A stretch of DNA of 42,498 nucleotides from QZKY01 sp964488675 (GTDB lineage: Bacteria; Pseudomonadota; Gammaproteobacteria; Burkholderiales; Burkholderiaceae_D). Made by a program: the position numbers and the translations under genes. Shown here in pieces: positions 1 through 7,773 of the stretch. The notes below the pieces were generated by a model. The model searched no databases. It saw nothing but the letters and a program-made list of their open reading frames with translations, and was not told where the DNA came from. The DNA is taken from the NCBI GenBank assembly GCA_964488675.1, contig CAZAWA010000006.1:1-42498 (forward strand). Reading direction: 5' to 3'. Every line of letters begins with the position of its first letter. Within the stretch, counting starts at the first letter, position 1.

Positions 1-40
1 ATGCCGTTTGGAGGTCAAATAATAACGCGGCGCGTTACTA
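1..40 (-). repeat. Dispersed palindrome-ended element, copy A (cut by window edge)
   Basis: Positions 20-40 form a near-perfect palindrome, with arms TAATAACGCG and CGCGTTACTA around a single G. The adjoining bases 1-19 read, on the minus strand, ATTTGACC followed by AAACGGCAT after three bases. The same palindrome plus ATTTGACC and an AAACRGC-like block occurs at 9716-9736 and 37989-38009. The rest of the element would lie to the left of position 1 and cannot be seen. Confidence 0.75.
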
Positions 41-157
41 TTGCTGGCAGTGCCTCGGATTACAAATGGATACAACGGGGTGTCAACAAATGCGGGCCAT
101 GCGGCGTTAAAGGCTTACGTAGAAACTGTCTACGGACAAAGCTAAAGGACCCAACAA

Positions 158-517
158 ATGAAAAAACTGATTACCACTCTGATTGCAGCATTGTTTGCTA
201 CGGGCGCCGCTTTTGCTCAGTCTCCTGCATCGAAGGTTTCCGCTCCTGCCCCGGCTCCTGTGGCCGCCTCTGTTCCTGCCAAGGCCAGTGCTTCCGCACC
301 AGCGCCAAAGGCTGCAGCGTCTGCCCCAGCTGCGAAAGCAGAAAAGAAGCCTGTCAAGCAAGCCGTAAAAAAAGCCCCGAAGAAAGGCAAGAAAGCAGCC
401 AAAAAGGCACCAAAAAAAGGCAAGAAAGTAGCCCCAAAAGCGCCGAAGAAAGCCGCTAAAAATGTTGAGCCGGGTTCGGATTTCTCCGGCGCTAAAAATG
501 AGCTGGAAGCGAAATAG
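158..517 (+). CDS. Exported Lys/Ala/Pro-rich low-complexity protein (histone H1-tail-like)
   Basis: The product has 119 residues. It begins with a clear Sec-type signal peptide: MKKL, a hydrophobic core to about residue 20, and AFA-Q as the likely signal peptidase I site. Residues about 22-60 are Ala/Pro/Ser-rich. Residues about 62-100 are a basic tract in which KKAPKKGKK-type units repeat, and the last 20 residues turn acidic. The basic tract resembles eukaryotic H1 and bacterial H1-like tails, but the signal peptide argues for a periplasmic or envelope place rather than the nucleoid. AAAGGA lies about 9 bases before the ATG. A strong hairpin terminator follows. The function is unknown; binding to anionic polymers such as LPS, peptidoglycan or extracellular DNA is only an inference. 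Confidence 0.75.
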   Translation: MKKLITTLIAALFATGAAFAQSPASKVSAPAPAPVAASVPAKASASAPAPKAAASAPAAKAEKKPVKQAVKKAPKKGKKAAKKAPKKGKKVAPKAPKKAAKNVEPGSDFSGAKNELEAK

Positions 518-557
518 CGTTAAGGTGTTCCGGCTGTGACCGCAGCCTGACAGCGCA

Positions 558-593
558 AAAAAACCGCCAAAGCCGAAGCCGAGGCGGTTTTTT
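558..593 (+). terminator. Intrinsic terminator, probably bidirectional
   Basis: A perfect 11-bp stem pairs AAAAAACCGCC (558-568) with GGCGGTTTTTT (583-593) around a 14-base loop. The run of T after the stem on the plus strand, and the A-run that becomes T on the minus strand, suit termination of both the gene at 158-517 and the converging mnmE transcript. Confidence 0.85.
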
Positions 594-662
594 CATGTTT
601 GAATGTTTCAGAAAAGGCGGCGATCTGATGTTCGAAGCCTGATCGGTGCCGGGTATGGCGAG

Positions 663-2051
663 TTACTTTCCGATGCAGAAACGCGAGAAAATCATGCCCA
701 GGAGGTCGTCGGTCGATAACGCACCGGTGATGCTTCCAAGTTGATCCTGCATCAGGCGCAATTCTTCAGCGAACAAGTCGAGCGCCGGGTCGGTCTGGGT
801 GGCATGTTGCAGAGCGGCTTCGAGATGCTCGTGCGCGTTCCTGAGTGCGATCAGGTGGCGTTCGCGTGCGAGGTAGAGCGATTCGCCGGTCGGCTGCCAC
901 CCTGCGATACGCAGCAGTTCCGTGCGCAGCAGATCGATGCCGGTCTTTTCGAAAGAAGAGAGATAAATGCTGATGACGCCGCCCATGTCGTCGACGGCTG
1001 GCTTGTGACCGGACAGGTCAATCTTGTTCCAGACACGGATGACGGGCACGCCGTCTGGGAAACCTTCGGCGACGGCTTCATCTGCACGGGTTGGGCCGCG
1101 AACGGCGTCCAATAGGTGCAGGATGACATCGGCGCGACCGACTTCATCCCAGGTGCGCGAAATGCCGATGCGCTCAACTTCGTCGCCAGTCTCGTCCGAG
1201 GATCGGATGCCTGCGGTATCGATCAGGTTGACGGGTACACCTTCGATCTGGATGGTTTCCATCACCTTGTCTCGGGTAGTACCCGGGATCGCCGTGACGA
1301 TCGCGACATCGGCGCCGGCCAGCGCATTCAAGAGCGAGGATTTGCCGACATTCGGCGGCCCGGCCAGCACCACATTCAAGCCTTCGCGCAGAAGCGCACC
1401 TTGTGCTGCCTGATTGAACACCTCGGTCAGCGCATCATCGATGCTGGCCAGTTGCTTGGTGGCGTCGGTCTTCTTGAAAAATTCGATGGCTTCTTCAGGG
1501 AAGTCGAGCGTTGCTTCAACCAGCGTGCGCAGGTTCGTGATCTGCGCTACCAGTTCGTGGATCGATTTGGAGAAGACACCGGAAAGGGAGCGCGACGCCG
1601 ATCGGGCGGCAGTTTCGGTCGACGCGTCGATCAGATCGGCCACGGCTTCCGCCTGTGCCAGATCAAGCTTGTCGTTCATGAAAGCACGGCGGGTGAATTC
1701 GCCCGGTTCGGCTAGCCGCAAGCCAATGTCCCTGCCAGCTTCCAGGCAGCGTTCCAGCAGCATCTGCATGACGATCGGGCCGCCGTGCCCTTGCAGTTCG
1801 AGCACATCCTCGCCAGTGTAGGAGTGCGGCGCCTTGAAATAAATGGCCAGCCCCTGGTCGAGGACGCTGTCATCTGCTGCCTTGAATGGCAGGTAGTTTG
1901 CGAAACGCGGACGAAGAGTCGCGAGGCCAAACAGGGTCTGAATCAAGGGCGTCAAATCCTTGCCGGAAATTCGGATGATGCCCACGCCGCCTCTTCCGGA
2001 TGGGGTGGCAATGGCAACAATCGGGGAAGTATCAAAATTTATTATCATCAC
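663..2051 (-). CDS. mnmE: tRNA modification GTPase MnmE (TrmE)
   Basis: MnmE works with MnmG to install the 5-carboxymethylaminomethyl group on the wobble uridine of certain tRNAs. The protein has 462 residues, normal for the family. The N-terminal formyl-THF-binding domain opens with DTSPIVAIATPSGRGGVGI. The inserted G domain has the P-loop GPPNVGKSS (about 231-239), GTTRDK (about 257-262), DTAGIR (about 279) and NKID. The C-terminus is the invariant FCIGK, whose Cys is conserved. The ATG at 2051 gives the standard N-terminus. It lies downstream of the cation transporter on the same strand, with a gap of about 60 bases. Confidence 0.97.
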   Translation of the reverse strand: MMIINFDTSPIVAIATPSGRGGVGIIRISGKDLTPLIQTLFGLATLRPRFANYLPFKAADDSVLDQGLAIYFKAPHSYTGEDVLELQGHGGPIVMQMLLERCLEAGRDIGLRLAEPGEFTRRAFMNDKLDLAQAEAVADLIDASTETAARSASRSLSGVFSKSIHELVAQITNLRTLVEATLDFPEEAIEFFKKTDATKQLASIDDALTEVFNQAAQGALLREGLNVVLAGPPNVGKSSLLNALAGADVAIVTAIPGTTRDKVMETIQIEGVPVNLIDTAGIRSSDETGDEVERIGISRTWDEVGRADVILHLLDAVRGPTRADEAVAEGFPDGVPVIRVWNKIDLSGHKPAVDDMGGVISIYLSSFEKTGIDLLRTELLRIAGWQPTGESLYLARERHLIALRNAHEHLEAALQHATQTDPALDLFAEELRLMQDQLGSITGALSTDDLLGMIFSRFCIGK

Positions 2052-2113
2052 TATGTTTTTAACGGGTTCAAAAAATGCAGATAGGCGACATTGTAAGGCG
2101 TGCCAGCGAAAAA

Positions 2114-3067
2114 CTATTGTTTTCCCTCAATTCCATGCAGCGGCATGTCATATTTCCCTTCGATGATGTCGGGCTCGAAAAAACACCATTTTATTTGCGG
2201 CCACTGCGCCTGAAGGCAGTCTTCGACATCGTTGATGGCATCGATCAGCGCCCGATCCGAGGGTTGCGGGCGCATTTTGGCTTGCACGGCAACCATCAGT
2301 TGCTCGCCCCATTGCAAGGTGATGAGGTTGATGACGCATTCGACATCCTTGTGGGAATTGATGGTCGCCATGATGGCTGCCTGCATTTCCGGGGAGGCGG
2401 ACTCGCCGGTGATCATCGCTTTGACTTCGCGGGTGATAAAAACGGCGATTATCATCAGCAGCACGCCGACGGAAATCGAGCCGATGGCATCCCACATCGG
2501 ATTGCCGGTGAGAATGGTCAGGACGACGGCGATGAAGGCCAATACCAGGCCGAGCAGCGCGGCAATATCCTCACCCGCGACCACCATCAGTTCCGATTGG
2601 CGGGTTTCGCGGAACCAGCGGTAGAGTGACTTGCCGCCAGAAAGTTTGCGGATTTCGCGTAGCGCGGCGGCCAGTGAAAATGATTCCAGCACGACTGATA
2701 CGCCCAGGACCAGCATGGCGACACCGGCGAATTTGATGGGTTCGGGGTTGTTCAAATGGGCGATGCCCTGCATGACGGAAAAAGCGCCTCCCATAAAGAA
2801 CAGCAGAAGCGCAACCATCATTGCCCAGAAGTAAACGACGCGTGCATAGCCCATCGGGTGAGACGCGTTGGGCGCTCGCTTGGCATCACGCATGCCAAAC
2901 AGCAGAAATATCTGGTTGGTGCAGTCAGCCAGAGAGTGGATCGCTTCGGCCATCATGGTATTGGAGCCAGTGTAAAGCGAAGCGACAAATTTGCAGATGG
3001 CAATGCCGCCATTCGCGCCCAGTGCATAAAGAATTGCTCTGACGGAACCTTCAGTAGGTGAGGACAT
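2114..3067 (-). CDS. Cation diffusion facilitator, SLC30A9/ZnT9-like subgroup
   Basis: A membrane cation/proton antiporter of the CDF family, probably exporting Zn or a related divalent metal. The chosen ATG (3067) gives MSSPTEGSVRAILYALGANG and 317 residues. An upstream in-frame ATG at 3223 would add 52 residues of poor quality and overlap the divergent gene. Residues 44-48 are HSLAD, the usual HxxxD metal site in TM2. In TM5 the usual HxxxD is replaced by a GEDIAALLG stretch (about 165-173), and the segment GSNTMMAEAIHSLAD is present. Both resemble mitochondrial ZnT9 and its bacterial relatives rather than CzcD or FieF. A soluble C-terminal domain follows at about 225. The metal is not deducible from sequence alone. 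Confidence 0.85.
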   Translation of the reverse strand: MSSPTEGSVRAILYALGANGGIAICKFVASLYTGSNTMMAEAIHSLADCTNQIFLLFGMRDAKRAPNASHPMGYARVVYFWAMMVALLLFFMGGAFSVMQGIAHLNNPEPIKFAGVAMLVLGVSVVLESFSLAAALREIRKLSGGKSLYRWFRETRQSELMVVAGEDIAALLGLVLAFIAVVLTILTGNPMWDAIGSISVGVLLMIIAVFITREVKAMITGESASPEMQAAIMATINSHKDVECVINLITLQWGEQLMVAVQAKMRPQPSDRALIDAINDVEDCLQAQWPQIKWCFFEPDIIEGKYDMPLHGIEGKQ

Positions 3068-3222
3068 GATTTTGGCGACAAGGTAAATCGACACGATATC
3101 GGTTGCGGCAGTGATACGCAAGCGACACCAGAAAAAATGCGGCAGGCGCACCTGAAAGCGCTTTCGTGGAATAATTACAAACCGGCAGATGAATTCAGGC
3201 AACAGAATGGATGGGGAAGGCA

Positions 3223-4479
3223 ATGACTACTTTTGACAGGACAGGCGCTGGCAATGCAGCGAAACCGGCGATCGTCACCCGGAAGACCTTTGACGAAGTG
3301 ATGGTGCCAACTTATGCGCCCAGCACGATGATTCCGGTGCGCGGCTCAGGGCTGGATGTCTGGGATCAAGAAGGAAAACGCTATCTGGATTTCACCGCAG
3401 GCATTGCGGTGACCAGCCTCGGGCATGCGAACCCGATTCTGACCGACGCGTTGAGTGCGCAGGCACGGACGCTGTGGCATGTGTGTAATGTGTACACTAA
3501 CGAGCCGGTGCTGCGACTCGGTCTGGCGATGACGCAGGCGACATTTGCGGATCGCGCATTTTTCTGTAATTCGGGTGCCGAGGCGAACGAGGCGGCTTTC
3601 AAGCTGGCGCGAAAGTATGGCAGCGCCAAAAATCCGGACAAGACACGCATCATTTCCTGCCTGAACTCCTTCCACGGCCGCACGCTGTTCACGGTTTCTG
3701 TCGGCGGACAGCCAAAGTACACGGAGGGTTTTGCCCCTTTGCCGGAGCAGATTGACCATATTCCTTTCAACGACATCGAGGCGGCGCGCGCGGCGATTAC
3801 GGACGATGTGTGCGCGGTGGTGATCGAGCCGGTGCAGGGGGAAGGTGGCGTGATACCGGCCAGCCTGGAATATTTGAGAGAACTGCGCGAAATATGCAGC
3901 CAGAAGGACGCACTGCTGATTTTCGATGAAATTCAGTGCGGAATGGGGCGCACGGGGGTGCTGTTCGCCTACATGGATTATGGCGTGGCGCCGGATATTC
4001 TGACTTCGGCCAAGGCGCTCGGCAACGGTTATCCAATCGGTGCGATGCTGACGACCGAGGCGATCGCCAATGTGTTTTCGGTCGGAAGTCATGGCACGAC
4101 CTACGGCGGCAATCCGCTGGCCGCGACTGTGGCGCTCAAGGTTCTGGAAACGATCAATGCGCCGGATTTTCTTTCGCGCGTAAATCATGCCGCCGGGCAG
4201 ATGCAGCGGATGCTGAACGCTCTTGTGGCCGATTATCCGAAAGTGTTCGCAGAAGTGCGTGGCAAGGGCTTGCTGCTGGGGCTGGTGATGGCAGAGAAAC
4301 ACTTGGGCAAGGCCAAGGACATTACTCTGGCGGCAGAAGCGGAGGGTTTGATGCTTCTGATTGCAGGCGTCGATGTGATTCGCATTGTGCCAGCGCTGAT
4401 CGTGACCGACCGGCAGATTGAGGAGGCAAGCCGGATGTTGCGCAAGGCGGTGGATGCTTACTTGAAGACCGCATCGTAA
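3223..4479 (+). CDS. argD: Class-III PLP aminotransferase, ArgD/AstC (acetylornithine/succinylornithine) type
   Basis: Probably transfers the amino group between N-acetylornithine and 2-oxoglutarate in arginine synthesis, though succinylornithine or succinyl-DAP could also be substrates. It has 418 residues from the ATG at 3223, which has GGGGA five bases upstream; an in-frame ATG at 3211 lacks a ribosome site. Visible motifs are the phosphate-binding NSGAEANEAA (116-125), FHGRT (150-154), FDEIQCGMGRTG (234-245) and the Schiff-base lysine in TSAKALGNG (K264). The C-terminal RIVPAL is typical of ArgD. It is divergent from the cation transporter. An argJ gene lies in the same window (33411), which fits but does not prove an arginine role. 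Confidence 0.85.
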   Translation: MTTFDRTGAGNAAKPAIVTRKTFDEVMVPTYAPSTMIPVRGSGLDVWDQEGKRYLDFTAGIAVTSLGHANPILTDALSAQARTLWHVCNVYTNEPVLRLGLAMTQATFADRAFFCNSGAEANEAAFKLARKYGSAKNPDKTRIISCLNSFHGRTLFTVSVGGQPKYTEGFAPLPEQIDHIPFNDIEAARAAITDDVCAVVIEPVQGEGGVIPASLEYLRELREICSQKDALLIFDEIQCGMGRTGVLFAYMDYGVAPDILTSAKALGNGYPIGAMLTTEAIANVFSVGSHGTTYGGNPLAATVALKVLETINAPDFLSRVNHAAGQMQRMLNALVADYPKVFAEVRGKGLLLGLVMAEKHLGKAKDITLAAEAEGLMLLIAGVDVIRIVPALIVTDRQIEEASRMLRKAVDAYLKTAS

Positions 4480-4598
4480 TTCCGCTCCAATCACCGGTGA
4501 CTTTGTTGATTTTGCCTTGCCGTATTCATCGCATCGCCGGCGGCGCGTCTTCGCGTCACCAATGATCTGGCAGCGAAATTGATTCAGAAGGTGGTGGC

Positions 4599-6086
4599 TT
4601 ATTTCACAATTGCGTAGCGCGCCAACGACTGTTGGCGCGCGTTTTCGTGGGCGACGATTGGAAGCGGATAGTGTTTGCCGAGTTCGATGCTTGCCCGTAG
4701 CAGCGAGCTGGTCAGTGCCAGCCAGGGCGCATGAATGCTCTTGTTGTCCAGCTTGCGCAGTTGTGGCAGATGGCGCCGGATGAATTGCCCCTGTGGGTCG
4801 AATCTTTCCGACTGCGTCACAGGATTGAAGATGCGGAAATAGGGTTGGGCATCGCAGCCGGATGAGGCGGCCCATTGCCAGCCGCCATTGTTCGCGGCGA
4901 GGTCGAAGTCGTTCAGTTTGCTTGCAAAATAGCGCTCGCCCCAACGCCAGTCAATACCCAGATCCTTGATCAGGAAGCTGGCGGTCACCATGCGCAGGCG
5001 GTTATGCATGAAACCAGTCTGGTTAAGCTGCGCCATGGCGGCATCGACCAGCGGATAGCCGGTTTGTCCTTCACACCAGGCGCGAAACAGGGATAGTGCG
5101 GCTTCGCCCTGCACCCATTCAATCCGATCGAACGCGGGTTTGAAGGCGCGTTCGACGACATGGGGGTGGTGGTGCAGAATCATGAAGTAGAAATCGCGCC
5201 AGATCAGCTCGGACAGCCATACAGCCGCACCGCTGCTGCCTTCGCCCATGCGAATAGCACGGGCTGCGAGCCGCGCCAGCGTACGGATCGACACGGTACC
5301 GAAGCGCAGATGCACCGACAGGCGCGAAGTGCCGTCAATGGCGGGAAAATCACGCGTCTTGTCGTAATGTGCCAGGCGCGAGGCAAACTCGCCCAGCATT
5401 TTTTCACCGCCAGACATGCCGGGTGGTAGCGGCAAGGCGTCGGGATTAATGGCGGCAAAGCCGATTTGCTCAAGGGGTGGAATTGGCAAATCCAATTCCG
5501 GTGGCGGCATGGCAAGGTGATGGCGCAATGATTCGATCGGATAGGGCGCGAGCGCGCCGAAGGCGTTTTCCGTGTGTTCGCTGGCATGAAGCTTCTTCAG
5601 CCAGGCGCGCTTGTATGGGGTGAAAACCGAATAAGGCCGGGCAGACTGCGTCAGCACCTCGTCCTTCTCGAAAATCACCTGATCCTTGAAGCTGTGCCAT
5701 TGCATTCCGTCGGCGCTGAGGCGCTCTGCGACCAGTGCATCGCGGGCAATGGCTTGCGGCTCGTAATCGTGGTTCGCAAAAACTGCGTCAACGCGCAAGG
5801 TGCGGGCGAGTTCGGGAATGGCATCGACCGCGCGCGCGTGGCGCACGAGCAGCGCACCGCCCATTTTTCGTAGCGCAACATCAAGTTCTGACACGGCGGC
5901 ATGGAGGTACGCAAGCCGCCGGTCTGCTGTCAGACCTGCGCTGCGCAAGTCGTCGAGGATGTCGGCGTCAAAAATGAAAACGCCGTAAACGCGGCGGCTG
6001 CCGCGCAACGCGTGATGCAGGGCGGCGTGGTCGAAGTCGCGCAGATCGCGTCGGAACCACACAAGCGAAGCATTCAACCCGGACAT
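4599..6086 (-). CDS. phrB: Deoxyribodipyrimidine photolyase (class I CPD photolyase)
   Basis: Repairs cyclobutane pyrimidine dimers using blue light. The 495-residue protein has the N-terminal photolyase alpha/beta domain (LVWFRRDLRDFDHAAL, antenna-cofactor domain). The FAD-binding C-terminal half follows, with WLSELIWRDFY, TGYPLVDAAMAQL, GFMHNRLRMV and the block WRWGERYFASKLNDFDLAAN followed by NGGWQW. The Trp residues needed for electron transfer and the Glu that contacts the lesion appear present. It is a stand-alone gene, with a strong hairpin just upstream separating it from the helix-turn-helix gene. Confidence 0.96.
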   Translation of the reverse strand: MSGLNASLVWFRRDLRDFDHAALHHALRGSRRVYGVFIFDADILDDLRSAGLTADRRLAYLHAAVSELDVALRKMGGALLVRHARAVDAIPELARTLRVDAVFANHDYEPQAIARDALVAERLSADGMQWHSFKDQVIFEKDEVLTQSARPYSVFTPYKRAWLKKLHASEHTENAFGALAPYPIESLRHHLAMPPPELDLPIPPLEQIGFAAINPDALPLPPGMSGGEKMLGEFASRLAHYDKTRDFPAIDGTSRLSVHLRFGTVSIRTLARLAARAIRMGEGSSGAAVWLSELIWRDFYFMILHHHPHVVERAFKPAFDRIEWVQGEAALSLFRAWCEGQTGYPLVDAAMAQLNQTGFMHNRLRMVTASFLIKDLGIDWRWGERYFASKLNDFDLAANNGGWQWAASSGCDAQPYFRIFNPVTQSERFDPQGQFIRRHLPQLRKLDNKSIHAPWLALTSSLLRASIELGKHYPLPIVAHENARQQSLARYAIVK

Positions 6087-6106
6087 CAGATTGTCTTGGC
6101 GTCAGA

Positions 6107-6150
6107 CAAAAAGCAAACGCAATCGATGAACAGTCCTTTCATCGATTGCG
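6107..6150 (-). terminator. Hairpin with perfect 13-bp arms, terminator-like on the minus strand
   Basis: CGCAATCGATGAA (6118-6130) pairs perfectly with TTCATCGATTGCG (6138-6150) around the 7-base loop CAGTCCT. Read on the minus strand the stem is followed by TTTGCTTTTTGTC, so it can terminate the transcript of the gene at 6209-6523 before phrB. Confidence 0.75.
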
Positions 6151-6208
6151 CTGAGATGGCGCACACGGAAACCGGGTGCGATGGTGAACAACTTTAAGGG
6201 CTCAGTTT

Positions 6209-6523
6209 TTAAGCAGTCGGTGTCTTTGGCTTGAACTGCTTGTCGCTTATACGGAATTTTGCGCGACGGTCGCCCATCAATGCTCGCAGGTCACGGATCG
6301 TCATGTCGCTGACCTCGTGCATCCTGATTAGCAGCGATGCACCAACCGGCAGGCGGTAATGGCGTATCTTGCTGATGACCGGCGGCGCAACTTCCAGCGC
6401 GCGCGACAAGGCTGCGTCGTTTTTCAGGCCCAGTTTCTTGATCAGGGTGTCAAGCAGGTGGTTCGGGTCGTAGCCGCGCGGATCCAGATTCGGCTTGTCT
6501 TCGGTGTTGGTTTGGTTGGTCAT
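6209..6523 (-). CDS. Small helix-turn-helix (Cro/CI-like) protein
   Basis: The protein has 104 residues and no recognised name. Residues about 22-80 look like a lambda-repressor-like fold: LLDTLIKKLGLKNDAALSRAL, then a recognition-helix-like PPVISKIRHYRLPVGASLLI and a last helix ending near DLRALMG. The C-terminal tail is basic (RRAKFRISDKQFKPK). AAAGGGA precedes the ATG. It is monocistronic, with the strong hairpin at 6118-6150 downstream. It may bind DNA. No partner or operator is evident, and a role in regulating phrB is possible only by position. Confidence 0.7.
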   Translation of the reverse strand: MTNQTNTEDKPNLDPRGYDPNHLLDTLIKKLGLKNDAALSRALEVAPPVISKIRHYRLPVGASLLIRMHEVSDMTIRDLRALMGDRRAKFRISDKQFKPKTPTA

Positions 6524-6918
6524 TTTCGATGATCCCTTTTTGCTGATGGTATTTGTATCAATAGCCTGTAGGTGTTAAAAGGTTCGCGCTGGCAATCTGC
6601 AGACTATCGCGAAACCGGGCATCATTTCATGCATAACAACATACACGAGGAAGCTGATTCTACAACATATTTTGCCAACTTGCCATTTTGCAATATCTTG
6701 AAACCATATTTGCATTCTGCCATCCAGGCGCTGGGGTTGGCAACCCGCTCGGCGACATCGTACCGGATAGTTTACGATATTAACTTGGAGCAAGCATGAT
6801 TTTTTGATAATTCGCAAAACGAGCGCTTAATTTTTCAAATGCATTGCCCAGCGGCACCCCGGTCTGTTGCGGGCTGGTGTTGAGCAAAAGCAATAAAGGC
6901 TGGCGTGGCTTGTCTAAA
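6524..6918. other. Intergenic region without a supportable gene
   Basis: About 395 bases between the divergent helix-turn-helix gene and the EEP-family gene, clearly more A/T-rich than the flanks. Short open frames exist on both strands (for example 6572-6799) but have no ribosome site or recognisable protein. The region should hold the two divergent promoters; I cannot pick either with confidence. Confidence 0.5.
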
Positions 6919-7755
6919 ATGAACAACATGAAATTGCGTATTGCCACTTACAACATACACAAGGGGGTGACCTCTCTGGCTCAGCGCCCGCGTATCCACT
7001 CGCTCAAGCGCGCGCTTCGCTCGCTGGATGCGGGGCTGGTTTTTTTGCAGGAGGTGCGGGGGCGGGACGAACTTCTTGCGTTGCGGCTGGACAGCCCGCT
7101 GCTGACGATTGCGCAGCATCAGTTTCTTGCGGGCCGCCTGTACCACAGCGCATACGGGATGAATGCCGTGTATGACCACGGACACCATGGCAATGCGATG
7201 TTGAGCCGCTACCGGATCATGCATTCCAAAAACCAGGATGTTTCCGATAATCCGCTCGAGTCGCGCGGCATCCTGCATTGTGCGATTGAAACCGAGCATG
7301 CGGTCGTGCATTGCTATGTGGTGCATCTGGGGCTGTTTGCAGGCAGCCGAAAGCGCCAGACCAAGGGTTTGATCAATATGGTGCGCCAGTCGGCGCCAGC
7401 AGATGTGCCTTTGATCATTGCAGGCGACTTCAACGACTGGGGCAACAAGTTGAGCGAGATGCTGCGTGCCGAGCTGGGCGTATGCGAAGTGTTTGACAAA
7501 AAGGACAATGAGAGTGGTTTCCTCAATACGCTGCGGCGCATGACCGGACGCGCGCCCAAGAAAAATCCGGCGCGTACTTTTCCGGCGTCAAACCCAATCT
7601 TGCGGCTGGACCGGATTTATGTGCGCGGATTCCATGTAGAATCTGCACAGGTGCTGCATGGTGCGCGCTGGAGTCGTCTTTCCGATCATTCGCCCATCGT
7701 CGCCACACTGGTGCTCAAGCGAGCGCACAGCTCAAAATCTCGAACAATGGAGTAG
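6919..7755 (+). CDS. Endonuclease/exonuclease/phosphatase (EEP) family protein, YbhP-like
   Basis: The 278-residue protein has the complete EEP active-site set: RIATYNIHKG (7-16), the metal-binding Glu in FLQEVRG (E45), HLGLF (136-140), GDFNDW (169-174), LDRIYV (230-235) and SDHSP (255-259). The ATG at 6919 is chosen because it starts just before the first conserved strand; ATG 6928 is also possible. It is followed 18 bases later by a ClsB-like cardiolipin synthase, the same pairing as ybhP-ybhO in E. coli. A phosphodiesterase or phosphatase acting on lipid-related or nucleic acid substrate fits the fold, but the substrate is unknown. Confidence 0.88.
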   Translation: MNNMKLRIATYNIHKGVTSLAQRPRIHSLKRALRSLDAGLVFLQEVRGRDELLALRLDSPLLTIAQHQFLAGRLYHSAYGMNAVYDHGHHGNAMLSRYRIMHSKNQDVSDNPLESRGILHCAIETEHAVVHCYVVHLGLFAGSRKRQTKGLINMVRQSAPADVPLIIAGDFNDWGNKLSEMLRAELGVCEVFDKKDNESGFLNTLRRMTGRAPKKNPARTFPASNPILRLDRIYVRGFHVESAQVLHGARWSRLSDHSPIVATLVLKRAHSSKSRTME

Positions 7756-7773
7756 TCGACCAATGGTTTCTTG

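Noticed and set aside
20..40. Palindrome as an integron attC or chromosomal dif site
   Set aside because: The arms do not fit the RYYYAAC/GTTRRRY core of attC and lack the XerC/XerD arm pattern of dif; several copies in 42 kb also argue against dif.
1..459. Long plus-strand frame of 152 residues overlapping the exported Lys-rich protein
   Set aside because: Cys/Ser/Arg-rich shadow of the real frame at 158-517, which has a signal peptide, ribosome site and terminator.
3346..4944. 532-residue minus-strand frame across the aminotransferase and into phrB
   Set aside because: Rich in His, Arg and Gln, as expected of the antisense of a high-GC gene. The plus-strand aminotransferase has all its motifs.
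6572..6799. Open frame of 75 residues upstream of the EEP gene
   Set aside because: No ribosome site, no recognisable protein features, and it lies in an A/T-rich region expected to hold divergent promoters.
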